From NCBI GenBank assembly GCA_002749535.1, contig MZZL01000395.1, forward strand, positions 244,543 through 308,542: a DNA stretch of 64,000 nucleotides, read 5' to 3'. The notes beneath the pieces were generated by a model, which did not search any database, was not told the DNA's origin, and saw only the letters and a program-made list of their open reading frames with translations. The translations under genes and the position numbers were made by a program. Positions 1 through 13,169 of the stretch are shown here, one piece after another. The stretch comes from Apophysomyces variabilis (lineage: Eukaryota; Mucoromycota; Mucoromycetes; Mucorales; Mucoraceae). How positions within the stretch are numbered: the first letter of the stretch is position 1; each line of letters starts with the position of its first letter.

Positions 1-829
1 GCAGTTCCTTAAAATTCATTCTGAAAACAAGGGAAGGTATCCCTTTTTGGAGCTAGAAGTAAATTTCCCTTTGCTCCAAAATAAAAAGTTTCTTTTGGCA
101 AAGTTTCCTAGTTATATGCCAAACATATCCAATAAAAACTGTTACAGCTAGTTACATTTACGTTTTTTATTCAGAAAAACACAAAAGCAATCGATCAGAG
201 ACAACAATGTAGATGCGTCTCAAGTTGCGGGAAAAGAATTAAGACATATCTGCAGACTATTTTAGATGCAGCAGTTTAAAACACGGTACATGCAATAAGC
301 AAACAAAAACATCCCATGCTTTCAATCCACATTCAGTCGAATATTAGTACGCTGCGCGCTGAAATATGAACATAACATATAATTACTATAAGGTAACATC
401 TGGCGGAGTAATAGACACGCTTTCTCGACATGGGCCATAAGCCATGGGTTCTCCTTCTCAAGCTTGTAATATATTTGACGGTATTTGTCTGGCAGGGCTG
501 GTTCTCAAACCAAATTAGTCCGATGTGTAGTAATACCTTGTCAAGCAAGTTTCAAATGGATAAATGATCAATTTTATATTCTATGTAGCAGTAACGGTTG
601 CTTAGGAAACATGTTGTGAAGTAGTGACAGCTCGTTTCAGATAACCTCGTTGTTTATCTATCACTAAGCTCAACATTTACGTGTCATAGCAACCGTCCGT
701 TTACATGGCAGTAGAGATTGTCAGGATCTCTAAAAAAATCAGGATATAAAAACATAAAGAAAGGAACGTTGGCTGGGTTTCGTTCTGCCTGAACTGTAAC
801 GTTCTTTCCCTGACGCCAAAAGTTATAAG
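1..829. other. intergenic, no supportable gene
   Basis: No convincing exon is visible on either strand. Short open stretches lack an ATG start and coding character. The right part is presumably the promoter of the downstream myosin gene, but no clear TATA box could be assigned. Confidence 0.5.
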
Positions 830-1067
830 ATGGGGTGGTCACAGGTCGTTTTTGCGGTACTCACTTTAATACTCCGAACTGCCGAGATGGAAAGCGGAAA
901 CCACGTACCTGGTGAGGGACTTATCGCTTCTTTTCCTCCTTCTCCTGTTTTCTTTTTCTCTCAACTTTTTCTTTTTTCTCTTTTTTCCCTTTACTACTTC
1001 TTTATTTTACTAAACGCTTGTTGCAGCGTCAAAGAGGCGTGCTTACCTGAATAAGACTATAGTCACC
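830..1067 (+). promoter_or_regulatory. myosin leader with possible 5' UTR intron and upstream ORF
   Basis: An ATG at 830 opens a 74-codon ORF that ends before the myosin start and is not in the myosin family. Within it, 912-1026 looks like an intron: it begins GTGAGG, contains a very long pyrimidine tract and ends TTGCAG. I read the region as a transcribed leader from which an intron is removed. If spliced, the upstream ORF would be altered. No transcript evidence is available. Confidence 0.4.
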
Positions 1068-4000
1068 ATGGCAACAGCGAGTACACGCCAAGCAGCGGAA
1101 GTATATACGAAAGGAACAAAGGCATGGTTTGCCGATGAACTAGAAGCATGGGTTTCCACAACCTGTATATCCAACACTATCACGGATGACAAAGTCCGGT
1201 TAGTGTTTGAAGGCGACAACGATCAAAAGGTACGTTACTGTTACACACGCTCCATCTGCCAGTTTGGCTCCGCTCCGGCCGCTTCTTTGTCGAAAAGCTC
1301 ATATGACTTTTCCTCTTTTACGTCTTTTCTTCGTGTTGGATTGGTATAGGAATATGTCTTCGAATCTACGTTGGCGGAAATTGAAAAGACTGGCGGATCA
1401 AAACTGCCACCTTTGCGAAATCCGCCAAAGATGGAGTATACTGACGATTTAACCAACTTAAGTTATTTGAACGAACCTGCAGGTGAGTACCGAGCTAGTT
1501 ATACGGAGATGAGGGGATGCATATTAACTGGACAATGAAAGTTCTTAATACCATACGTACACGATACCTCCAACACCTTATCTACACGTATTCCGGAATC
1601 GTGCTCATCGCAATGAATCCATTCGACCGCGTTGCACTGTACGATCCTGATATCGTCCAACAGTATTCCGGACGGCGGCGTGGTGAACTAGAACCGCATC
1701 TGTTTGCTATTGCAGAAGATGCGTATAGATGCATGATTCGGGAACAGACAAACCAGACCATCGTTGTATCCGGAGAGAGGTAAATATCAGGATGCTTCTA
1801 GGATCCAGTTGATGGCCGGTGAACAGTACACGAAAACTCAGCTATGTGTGCCTATAGTGGTGCTGGTAAAACTGTGAGTGCCAAGTATATCATGCGATAT
1901 TTTGCCACAGCGGACGATCAGGAGTCCAGCGGCAAGCGGCAGAAATCCAACGGAGGAATGACGGAGGTTGAAGAACAAATTCTAGGTTTGTGTTTTCGTG
2001 CACTTTATTGCCTATAGGTCTGAGCTAAATATTAACGTATCACAGCCACCAATCCTATCATGGAAGCATTCGGTAACGCCAAAACAACACGTAACGATAA
2101 CAGTTCCCGGTTCGGAAAATACATCGAAATCCAGTTTGATGACGGAGCCAACATCATCGGTGCCAAGATCCGGACGTATCTACTTGAACGCTCCCGACTT
2201 ATTTTCCAGCCTGAAACAGAACGTAACTACCACATTTTCTATCAGGTAAGCAGGATCGGCCCCGGTTAAGGAATTGTCTGTTTATGTGTGTGCATTACCA
2301 ATAGCTCTGTGCAGCCATACCATTGTCGGAAAAGAAAGAATTCGAACTAGGAGAATACAATACTTTCCATTACCTTAACCAGAGTGGAACAGGCACTGTG
2401 CCTGGTGTAGACGACGCAGCGGAATTCGAAGTCACACAAAGGGCACTTTCCACAGTGGGGTTGTCCGTTCAATTGCAATGGAAGATCTTCCGCTTGTTAG
2501 CTGCTTTGCTTCATATCGGCAATATCCAGATCACGGGCCGCGGGGATGCGATGCTAGCGGAAAATGATCCTGCGCTCCTAACTGCAACTAGATTGCTGGG
2601 TATCAAGACTGCTGAATTCAGGAAATGGATTGTTCGCAAACAGATTATCACTCGTTCTGAGAAAATTGTAACCAACCTCAATCCAACACAAGCGCACGTC
2701 GTAAAGGATTCTGTTGCAAAATATGTTTATGCCAATCTGTTTGATTGGCTTGTCGGCGTCATCAATGACAGTTTATCTTGTCCGGATGCTGATAGAGTGG
2801 CGAACTTCATTGGTGTGCTTGATATTTACGGTTTTGAACATTTCAAGAAGAATTCGTTCGAACAATTCTGTATTAACTATGCCAACGAAAAGCTTCAGCA
2901 ACAGGTATGGGAAGACAGTGATATGAGAGATATGAGATGAAGGAAGGTTAAGCGAGCAGGAGATTAATTATATTATTGCTTGTTTAGTTCAATCAACATG
3001 TATTCAAACTGGAGCAAGAAGAATATGTTCGCGAGAAGATCAACTGGACTTTTATTGAGTTTAGTGACAATCAGAAATGTATTGAACTTATTGAAGCCAA
3101 GTTGGGTATTCTGTCATTGCTAGATGAGGTAAAGTTGAACATCGAAGCATAGTTAGATTGGGGATGCTAAACAAGTGTGCACGTAGGAATCACGTCTCCC
3201 AGCAGGCACGGATCAAGGATTCTGTCAGAAGCTTTACACCAATTTCGATAATCCTTCTTTCAAGAACTACTTTAAGAAGCCGCGGTTTTCAAACACTGCT
3301 TTTACCATTGCTCATTATGCCCATGATGTACAATACGAATCTGAAAACTTCTTGGATAAAAACAAGGATACGGTTCCTGATGAACATTTGGCTCTTTTGC
3401 AAGGCGCGGAATTTGACTTTTTGAAAGAAGTTCTGGAGAAAGCAGCTGCAAATAACCCTGCTCCAGTGGTAAGCGCAATTTAAGGAAAGGTTAAGAGATG
3501 TTCACGTACATGGTGCTTTTGTTTAAAGCCAGAGAACAACAAGCGCATGAGCATGGTTGCAAGAAAGCCAACGCTAGGTTCAATTTTCAAGGTAAAGCTC
3601 GAATGGGAAGGGTAATGGATTTTATTAACACTATCACAACTAAAAGCTTTCCTTGATCAATTTGATGGACACGATCGGAGGAACCAATGTACATTACATT
3701 CGCTGTATTAAACCTAATGAAGCCAAAGTTGCGTGGGCATTTGAAGCCAACATGGTTTTATCCCAGCTTCGGGCTTGTGGTGTGCTAGAAACAATTCGTA
3801 TCAGTTGCGCAGGCTACCCGTCCCGTTGGACTTTCGAAGAATTTGCTGACAGATACTATGCGCTGGTATCTTCCAAATACTGGGACCAAAAGGAAAAGAT
3901 CGATATACGAGATCTTTGCTCGATGATTTTGGATGCTTCCATTAAGGACCAGGATAAGTATCAAGTCGGTACATCTAAGATTTTCTTCCGTGCTGGCCAG

Positions 4001-7000
4001 GCAAGTATTCACATACGGCATTACCTATGTCTAATTAACAGCTGTTGCTCACTTAGTTGGCATATCTGGAAAAACTGCGTTCCGACCGCTTCAATGAATG
4101 TGCGGTATTGGTGCAAAAGAACGTGAGAAGATTTGTCTACCGTACTCGCTACCTTCGAATGAAGGAATTGACTATCCGATTACAATGTATTGCGCGACGA
4201 AAGGCAGCATGCGTCAAGCTGGAGTATTTGCGCCGCGAACGGGCAGCTATCGTCTTGCAAAAGTACTGGCGCCGGTTCGCTGCACGCAAAGAGTTCATGG
4301 TCAAGCGAGCCTTTATCCTTAAGCTGCAGACAGGTTAGTAACAAATGCGGATAGTACAGCTTTGCGAATTTGCTTTTAACTCTATGTAGTTATTCGCGCC
4401 CATCGTGCAAGGAGCAATTTTTCATCTGTCAAAGAAAACACTGCCGCCATACAGATCCAGCGACTTGTCAGAGGATGGTATGTGAACACCCCAGTTCTAT
4501 TTGAGATTGTGCTAATGTGACAACAGGTTTGCACGCAAGCATTTCAAGACGCAACGCGAACTTATTATCCATCTTCAATCCTGCATTCGTCGTCGTGTTG
4601 CAAGGAAGCAGTTGTTTGCGTTACGAGCCGAGGCACGTTCTGTGAATCACTTTAAAGAAGTTTCCTACGCATTGGAAAACAAGGTTGTGGAACTTACACA
4701 GACCTTGACGACGTTAAGAGACGAAAAGAAAGCAATGGGTGACAAGACAACGCAATTGGAGACGCATATACGAACATGGATGGATAAATACGAAAAACTT
4801 GAACGCAAAACTAAGGGTCTTGAGGAACGCTTGGCTGAGCCAACGGTTCCACAAGCAGAATATGATGCTCTTCAGGCCGAGAAGAACGCACTGAATAACG
4901 AATATAAAGCATCTCAAGAAAAAACGAAATCGCAAGAACGTGAGATAGCACAGTTGAAAGAAGAGATTAACGCACAAAAAGAAGAGAATTCGAAAATACA
5001 AGAAGCTCTTCGTGAAGCCAATGAGAAGCTTAGCAATGCTACAGATGAAGCTGAAGTGGCTGAACTCAAGAACCAGAATGCTGCTCTCAAGGCACAGCTG
5101 GCTCAAGCTTTGCATTCTCCACAACCACGTCGTCAACAGTCCACTTCAACTATTTCAAGAGGACTTTCTCCTAATCCTAGGGGTGGAAGAAGTTTGTCAC
5201 CCGCTCCTACTAAATCAGTCGAATTTAGCAAACCACAAGAGCCTCCAACTGCGCCCCAAGTTGTGCCTGTAGTAAACGTGTCAGCAAGTAAAAAGACGCG
5301 TCGTAACAGTTCAGCTGAAGCCGGTGATCACCGCCAAAGCACGAAAGCGAATAACATTGAAAAAGCGAAATTGCTTAACAACAACCCTCGTCCCACATCC
5401 ATCGACCATATTGGCGCAATTACGGGTGATAAGTTTTTGGAAGGCATGAGCGAAAACGAAATCGAAGAAGAGGTAAACTGTAGGACGTCTTAAAAGGGTC
5501 ACTTCTTACCAACTCATATACAGGTCCGCACTCTGCTTCGAGATGAAGAGGCTCTACACGAAGAAATATCTGAAGGCCTGATTAAAGCAGCAAAGGTACC
5601 ATTCCCTAGTGTGCAAAATCCTCCCTCGCACAAGGAAATATTTTATCCTGCCAACGTTATCACCATGTGCGTTGAGGAGCTGTGGCATTTTGGATGTATG
5701 CAAGAATCTGAACGCTTGCTATTTACAGTGATGGATACTATACAAAAGCAATGTTTGGTAAGAAAGAAGGCACACAGGTCTTGGAACCAGCGGATTGATC
5801 TCCATTCTTTTCTTAGAGCTTTACTCTCGAGGAAAGCATATACCCCTGCCCATACTGGCTTAGCAACGTTCATGAACTGCTTTCTTTAATTTGCGCTACT
5901 GAGCGCAAAATGGAGCAAGAGCTTTTCCGAAATGGTGCCAAGGGAAATCGAACAGCAATGCGACAGGATTTCCGAAAGCTCGTCGATACTATCAAATTTG
6001 AACTGCAGTGTCTCGAAGATAACATTTTCCATGCTTGGATGAAGGAAATGAAGAAATGTTTGCAGAAGATGGTTATTCCCGCGGTGATAGAGAGTCAGTG
6101 TCTTCCGGGCTTCATCGTCAGCGATCTGGGCCGAACTAAGAATAAGCGCTACCCAAGCAGCGAACCTCTGTACAGTCTAGATGACTTGCTTCATTTCTTG
6201 AACAAGGTCTGGAGAGGTATCAAGTGTTATCGCATCGAAAGCTCTGTGTTATCGCAAGCTATGACAGAGTTACTCAAGTTTATCGGCGTTACTTCCTTCA
6301 ATGACTTGCTGTTGCGTAAAAACTTTTGCTCTTGGAAACGAGGCAAGTGATATCCGTGACGATAAGACATACCAAACTAAGTTTTCCTTAGCAATGCAAA
6401 TCCAATATAACGTTACGCGACTTGAAGAATGGTGCAAGAGTCATGAAATTCCAGAAGGAACAGTTCATATGGAGCACGTGGTGCAAACGGCCAAGTTATT
6501 GCTTTCCAAAAAGGTAGGGTTGATTGAATGAAAAGAAAAACAAGTTTAATCGTTGAATATGTATTTGCTTTTTAGAGTTCACCTCAAGACATTGACCTGA
6601 TTTATGAAATGTGCTGGATCCTTTCACCGACACAAATTCAAAGAATTGTATCACAATACCACAACGCGGAATACGAGGTAATTTACAAATGCACTTACTC
6701 AATTATTTATCTAAGCTTTTCGACCAATAGAATGCCATCGATCCAAGTATTCTAAAAGTTGTGGCAAGCCATGTCATCAGTGGTGACCAGAACGACGTTC
6801 TACTGCTCGATTCTGTGCCTGTAGACCAGGTGCTTACTGGTTTTGAAATCCCTATGGAACGAACTGTTACCTACGAAAGATACCTACCATCATGGGTAAG
6901 AAAACAAAAACGGGAATAGCGTCGAAAATTATGGCATGCTGAACTAGTCTCTTATTATTCCTTAGTTAAATCTCAAGCGACTTCGGCGATTGACGCAGCT

Positions 7001-7040
7001 TACGCAAGCCAGCCGAACTGTAGCAACCGACGATCAATAG
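1068..7040 (+). CDS. MYO2: class V myosin heavy chain (actin cargo motor)
   Basis: ATP-driven actin motor that carries secretory vesicles and organelles toward growth sites. Nineteen exons join to 1611 codons: 1068-1229, 1350-1482, 1542-1779, 1858-1985, 2046-2245, 2305-2904, 2988-3128, 3187-3468, 3529-3591, 3647-4000, 4057-4333, 4390-4477, 4527-5472, 5524-5757, 5817-6342, 6392-6513, 6576-6677, 6731-6895, 6966-7040. The P-loop GESGAGKT spans the exon 3/4 junction; switch-type [10 protein letters not shown] and DIYGFE follow. The motor ends at FFRAGQ, then come about six IQ repeats (4057-4640), a coiled coil (about 4640-5100), a low-complexity linker and the globular DIL cargo domain (exons 14-19, with SWKR and EEWCKSH). 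Length matches yeast Myo2. Start chosen at the ATG giving the usual YTKGTKAWF beginning. Introns at 4001 and 6343 appear to start with GC. Confidence 0.97.
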
Positions 7041-7686
7041 TATAGTGTAGATATATATATATATATGTATATAACAGCGGATTTCGAGGTGAATCCTTGT
7101 AAGAGCTACAATTTTATCCAAACGGAAGCACAACATACCAAAGTCGCTACCATTGTTCATTGTGATTTTACTGATATTGCAGTTAAAATATCTAGTTCTT
7201 CTTTGGGAATTCGCTACAGTGGCATAACATCATTCTACCCTATTGATTCATACTAGTATTTTTATTCTTCGTTGCAAGATATCAATTCTATGTACTGCTT
7301 CGAGTTCACATTGAGGATAAATTATGATAAACAGCATGCACCGTAATCTCACTATCACTGAGCAGACTCCCTCCTTCACTTTCATAAAGACCCGTACATA
7401 CATCTTAAGCTAATGTACCAAACGTGGGAAAGGACGTAGGTGAAGTAAACGATACCTAATTTATGCAGGTAATTAGAATGCCCAATATTGGAATGGATTG
7501 GATTAACGAGATGACATTAAGTTTCAACTTAAAAAAAAGCGGTATTTTATTTTTCAATGGCAATGGCACTACTTACTGGAAAAACTGTACATTATTGTTT
7601 CGGATGGTATGGATAATAACTAGAAATCGCGACCAGGCACTGTGTTGTATTGATCTGAGGTATGACGGCTCTGAGGCATGGATTAG
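7041..7686. other. spacer between convergent genes
   Basis: Holds the 3' flanks of the myosin gene (+) and the cysteine-rich gene (-). A short AT dinucleotide run lies near 7051-7066. No gene seen. Confidence 0.5.
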
Positions 7687-8194
7687 CTAAGCAATAAAGG
7701 ATGAACAATCCTTGCTTACTTTTTTCCACCGAGATATATAAGGTTTCACCACTGCTGACAGGACCAGCCCAAGTGTCAGAAACAAAAACGTGCGTACGAT
7801 GATCTCGTCCTTGTATGAATCTCGTGCTTAAGGCGATAAGAAGGTTTAGGTTCTTGTTTCATTCCTATGTCTTTTTTCTTGGCTATTTACCAAAGCAGGT
7901 TGTTTTGATGTCGTTACTCGGACATGTCTCATCGACAAACCCATCGCAGATGCCATCTTTGGCATTATCAAGACAGAACTGTTTGGTACAATTGGAACAA
8001 GGTTTAGGATCGAAGAGAGGGAGTTCAAAAATGGTGGTATTTGATCCACAGAAACATTTGCAAAACAGCGCTGGTTCGGCGGCAAGTGTTGTCCATGCGA
8101 ATGAGACCTATGTCATGCACAGAAAAGTTCATCAGCAACGTGAATGACTATTTCCTATTTCACGTACGAGAAGGAGTAACCAGGACTTTAGCAT
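7687..8194 (-). CDS. small cysteine-rich membrane protein of the secretory pathway
   Basis: Three exons (8168-8194, 7891-8107, 7687-7826) with GT..AG introns of 60 and 64 nt join to 128 codons. The first intron cuts the signal peptide (MLKSWLLLL / VSFAWTTLAAE). The mature part begins FCKCFCGSNTTI, followed by CSNCTKQFCLDNAKDGIC, a further CP and a TTCF motif, then a DSYKDE segment and a single hydrophobic helix (about VRTFLFLTLGLVLSAVV) with a basic cytoplasmic tail. The arrangement (signal peptide, Cys-pair domain, DS.KD, one TM) recalls a conserved but functionally uncharacterised fungal family. The Cys pairs could be disulfides or metal ligands. Function unknown; existence well supported because all phases agree and the domain runs across both introns. 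Confidence 0.8.
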
Positions 8195-8953
8195 GTTTTG
8201 TTCCAAGAAAAGGTGGCGGATAGGTCAAAATCTCTCAGAAACGCCGATGTCGGGTGATGAAATTACATGGCGATGTTACTACACTCATGCTGCAACGGAC
8301 CTATTTTAATACACACGGTTATATATACTATATATCTTTCAATATCATATTTCCTTGTGTGACACTGAATGAGAACTATTTAAAAAAAGCATTGGTTGTC
8401 TTTATTCCTTGAGGTGGGAAATAAAAAAAGAAGGATAGGTGAACAAGGGAGAAGGGAGGCGAATGTGTTCAAAAGTCGATCCCAATGGCTCAATTAACCA
8501 GGTTAGAAAGGAGTGATAGAGGAGAGAAAGTTAGTTAACAAAAAGCCCATATGTGTCTCCTGTACCATCTACACAACAGCAACTGAGTTCATATTGTCCG
8601 CAACGTTTTCCTTTTTGTAAAGGTACCTTTTCACATGCTCCTATCCACCATTGATCGTCGCTTGTTAGTGTATTGTCAGCATTAGTTGTTTTTATACATG
8701 TCATATCCCCCACATTACTGGTAGCACAGACAGAATTAATAGAATGGTTTGATTTCTGCCTGTAGTTCTCCGTTCATCAAACGAAAAAGGTCTAAAATTG
8801 GATCATATTTGGACCTATGTTTTAAGATGGGGAAATTTATAAAGCACTAGTTTTAGGCTTCGATCACCGATGACCCAATATGGCAAGCTTTCTTGTGTTT
8901 GTTGCGGTAATTAGCTAGCAATCTTTTGTGAGACGTTCCTTCTTTCGAATGCC
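8195..8953. other. intergenic, divergent promoters
   Basis: Lies between the starts of the cysteine-rich gene (-) and the Rab-GAP gene (+). A minus-strand open stretch at 8531-8713 is cysteine-rich but has no ATG or signal peptide (see rejected). Confidence 0.4.
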
Positions 8954-11625
8954 ATGGCCATTCACTCCAACGCCAGTCTTACATTACATACAGAAGCTGT
9001 CGCTGAAACTCTATACGAATCGCCTACCCATTCTCCCATGGACAACTCAGATGCCTATTATGAATCCCTGGAGTCGTTAGACAAGATTGACCTGAAGGGC
9101 ATGCAATCGCAAGAAGACCATGTGACTCATGTAGGCAAAGATGACGACCACGAAGATCACAAGTGGCCTTTGACAACGCCAATACAAGGTAACCATGGCA
9201 ACGCGATACATCTACCTTGATTTTCGCTCACCGGCCTATTTATTCAATAGTTACAAAAAGCAAAGATCGATCCTATTATGATTCTGACAACGATAGCAGT
9301 AGCACTGATTCTGAGTTGGAACAGTTTGATCCAGAGCTAGACGAGGTAGATAAAACTGACCACATCTTGATGGAGACGCCGCCCATGAGTCAAGGATCTT
9401 CCGCTACGGAAGATTCCTATTTTGATGTGCCTTCTGACGATCCTACCCATCGTGCCGACAGCGCCACTACCTTGCCAGGGACCCCTCCTCCTTCTCCTTC
9501 GAAACACTATCCTGAGACACCAGACGCAAGGCGCCGATCACTGCGTTTAAGCAAAGTCTCCGCATCCGACCTGAATGAAATATCTCTAGAGGACGTTGCC
9601 ACCTCAATACCTACGACAACAGCCGTGCCCAATGTTGAGCAAAAGAGTACTCCGGTGATTGCGTCCACAAAAAAACCAACTGCATCCCCACCCGCACCGA
9701 TTGACACACAGATTCATCGACGTGGCAGCAGTACTGATACCGCATCCACGCCTAAAAGCCTATTTTCCCTCTGGTCACCCTTCAAAGGCACATCTTCGCG
9801 CCGCACCTCCCAGTCCAGCATTGCTTCTACTCCTCTTCAACGCCCTTCCATGTCCTATACTGCAAGACAGCAGAAACGACTTTCCCGTCCCCAAAGCATT
9901 GTACAACTACCGGCATACCAAGAAGCTTTATTAGCTCAAATGGAGCAACTCAACACAGCCAATACAACTGACCCAAAGGCCCAGAGACTTCTCAATCTGA
10001 AAAGACAAACGCTCCGCAAAAGTCTTTTGGCCATCCAGAGCAACAAAAACAATGACGATTACGATTGGGGTAAATATATCAAAAACAACGGGCATGATAG
10101 TTTTTTTCCCTCTAAACGAACAACAATAACAATAACAGATTTCTGGACGAATGTGATTTGTAGCGCTGGCGCTGACACACTTCTGTTCCGAACACCTCAC
10201 TTTTTGCAGCATGTTCAGTTCGGTATTCCCCCATCCATTCGTGGTATGGTCTGGCAGCTCTTATCCAAGTCCAAAGATCCTGCTTTGGAAGCAAAGTACG
10301 CAGAGCTACTCAAGGGTACTAGCCCTTATGAGAAAATGATCCAGCGTGATCTTGCACGGACATTCCCTGGACATAAGTTTTTCAAGGATCGTGACGGCGT
10401 TGGCCAAGAAGGGCTTTACAATGTAGTACGGGCCTACAGTATTTATGATCAAGAAGTTGGCTACTGTCAAGGCTTGGCGTTTATTGTTGGTCCACTCCTG
10501 CTCAATGTAAAGACAAGAAAGATCAAAAAAGAAAAAAAAAAGGGGAAAGGGGTTCTCTACGCGGACAATGCGATACAATTAAATTTCTTTGTTATACTGA
10601 TTTCATCCTATCCTCTTTTTCGATAGATGCCAGATGAAGAGGCGTTCTGTGTCCTTGTTCAGTTGATGAACAAACATGGTCTAAGAGGTCATTTTACCCC
10701 GGACATGGAAGGTCTTCATCAACGCCTGTATCAGTTCGAATGTCTTATGGAAGAGCATCTGCCACATGTATCTCGTCACCTGGCACGACAGGGCGTCACG
10801 TCCACAATGTACGCTTCGCAATGGTTCATGACCTTGTTTGCGTACAAATTCCCTTTAAACTTGGTCTATCGTATTTATGATGTGTTACTTACGGAGGGCA
10901 TCGGTTCTGTGTTCAAATTTGCCATTGCACTCCTGAAACGCAACCAGACGGCCATTCTAGGTCTTGATTTTGAACACTTGCTGGACTTCTTAAAGAATGG
11001 TTTATTTGAAGAATACAAGGTAAAAAAAATGGTTTTCTGTATGCTAAACCTGGATCAAGCAATGAGTTTTTTACTGACAAGCAATTCATAGGACGATGAT
11101 CGAAGACTTGTGGCCGATGCTTGTGTTCTCGATATACCTTCTCGCCGCTTGACGCAGTTGGAAAAGGAACATAAAACGCATATGGAAAAGGAAGCTGCCG
11201 ATGCCCGATTACTCGATGAACTCCAAAAAACTAATGTCACTCTCCGAAAACGAGCCGCGGAGCTCGAAAGCTCGCATCAAGCACTGAAGACGGAACAGAT
11301 AGATGTACAACAGCAATTGAGGGAGAGTCAGCATGATCTCTCGCATGTTCAGGATGAAAATTCTTCTCTACGAACATTGGTCGATTCGCTTCGGGACGAG
11401 GTGCAGGCATTACCGTCCAAAATAGAGGCCGAATGTCGCGGTCAATTCGATTCTCTATGTACCGAAAACGCATCGTTGGTGGAAAAGAATTCGATATTAG
11501 AGGATCGGTTGGCACAGATCGAGGCTCTATTAATTGACATGAAAATGCGATACGCCCAAAGCGAGAACGATCGAGAAGAATTAAGCAAAACACTGGGTGG
11601 TATGAAGAAATTGTTGCGTGCATAA
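8954..11625 (+). CDS. TBC-domain Rab GTPase-activating protein, Gyp5-like
   Basis: Stimulates GTP hydrolysis by Rab proteins in exocytic/Golgi traffic. Exons 8954-9188, 9251-10506, 10627-11019 and 11092-11625 give 806 codons. The N-terminal 400 residues are acidic and serine/proline-rich and probably disordered. The TBC domain covers about residues 400-630: GIPPSIRGMVWQLL, then the arginine-finger motif IQRDLARTFP and the glutamine-finger motif VGYCQGLAF, both intact. After the last intron the protein is a long coiled coil (residues about 650-800), the layout of Gyp5/EVI5-type GAPs. Target Rab cannot be read from sequence. The start at 8954 (GCCATGG) is the first ATG in frame. The gene ends 98 bp from the convergent glutamate kinase gene. 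Confidence 0.93.
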
Positions 11626-11723
11626 AAGAAAATATATCAAGAGAAAAAAAAAAGACGAATTAGCGAAGTTTGGTATTGTTTGTCCTGTGATATCTATTTT
11701 CTCTTTTTTTCTTCCGTCTAAAT

Positions 11724-13169
11724 TCATAAGGCATCTTCGTGAGCAATCCGTACGAGATTGTCTCTATGAACCACGCAAGAGCTCTCTACATAACCCAAAA
11801 GTTCTTCAATTTGACTACTCTTTGCTCCTCGAATTCGCATGATTTCGGTAGAAGAATAGTTGACCAGTCCTTTGCCAAGTTCGATGGTTTCGCCATTTTG
11901 TCTCCTTAACACAATGCGAGCAGCTTGATTAGACACAAAGTGACCCTCTGTATCCACGACGCCAGCGGCAAACAGACTTGAGCGATCTTTAGAAAGGACT
12001 GCCTTTGCAGCTCCCTCATCCACATAAATAACACCTGCTGTATGTAAACCGTGAAGAATCCACCACTTTCGATCGATAAGAGGGTTATTTTTTGCTGTAA
12101 ACTGAGTGTGGAGAGGAACATCTGTAGAGGTCTCATTCCCTTGGATGATCTTGAGAATGTTATCGGCTTTGGAGCCATGAGTGATCACCGTGGTTACTCC
12201 TGCAGCTGTCGCCAGATCCGCTGCAATCAACTTTGTTGCCATGCCACCTGTGCCAAGTTCAGATCCACCCGAGGCCACAGAAACTAGCACCAACGAAGAG
12301 AAGTAAGTCCACGTATTTCTCGATCCAAATCCTAAGTGGTTAATCCTCACCTTGATCTCGTAAGGTCTGAAGATCATCACAGATGTACACGGGTTGGGCA
12401 TTGGGGTTTGTACGGGGATTATCAGTGTAGAGACAATCGACATCTGTCAACAAAAATAGATAATCTGCTCTGACCATGCCAGCTGCAATGGCAGAGAGCG
12501 TGTCATTGTCGCCGAATCGAAGTTCCTGGTAACACAAAAGTAAAATAAATCCATCTTTTATCCTTTATTTCTCTCCGCTTTTACCTGTGTAGATATTGTG
12601 TCGTTTTCATTAATAATGGGAACCACTCCCATCTTTAATAATTCCTCTAGACAGTTTACTGCATTCAAATATTGTGATCTCTAGAAATGACATCCATGAA
12701 TGATCGTACTAAAAGAGTATCCCTTTTTTTTTCCTTACGTCCGCAAGATCGTTTTTAGTAAGTAAGATTTGTGCTACAGGTTGGTTGAACTGTCCGAACA
12801 GATCATCGTACAATGCCATTAAACGACCTTGGCCAACGGCTGACACAGCCTGTCAACTTTTTTTAGTTCGCGCTAAGAGAAAATCGAAAGGAGAACGGAA
12901 CGTGATTTTACCTGTTTTGCGGTCAAACTGGTAGGTTTCTGCGCCATGTTAAGACGTCTCAGGCCTGTACCAACAGCAGCACTTGTCACCAGAACCACTT
13001 GGTGACCGAGCGCCTTGAGTTTTAAGATGGTTTCCACGATACGCGAAAGGTTGGATAACAGAGGAAAATGGGTATGTTCATCGCAAATCGTCGTGGTGCC
13101 CACCTTCAGCACTAATGTGAGGGATGACTTTTGAGGACGCGATGTATTTCGCTGATTTTTGTGAATCAT
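11724..13169 (-). CDS. PRO1: glutamate 5-kinase with C-terminal PUA domain
   Basis: Catalyses ATP + L-glutamate to glutamyl 5-phosphate, the first step of proline synthesis, in the cytosol. Exons 12912-13169, 12739-12849, 12585-12680, 12351-12525 and 11724-12283 join to 400 codons, close to the fungal norm. Amino-acid-kinase motifs are in order: [47 protein letters not shown] and the lysine-containing GTGGMATK. The last third (AAGVVDTEG to the end) is the PUA domain typical of this enzyme. Start taken at MIHKNQRN; an in-frame ATG at 13226 would add 19 residues and cannot be excluded. Usually feedback-inhibited by proline, which sequence alone does not show. Confidence 0.95.

Noticed and set aside
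7463..7690. 75-codon plus-strand ORF after the myosin gene
   Set aside because: Overlaps the end of the well-supported minus-strand cysteine-rich gene and has no coding features.
8531..8713. Cysteine-containing minus-strand ORF (60 codons)
   Set aside because: Interesting CCC motif, but there is no ATG at its beginning, no signal peptide, and no first exon with good splice sites in the narrow space before the divergent gene.
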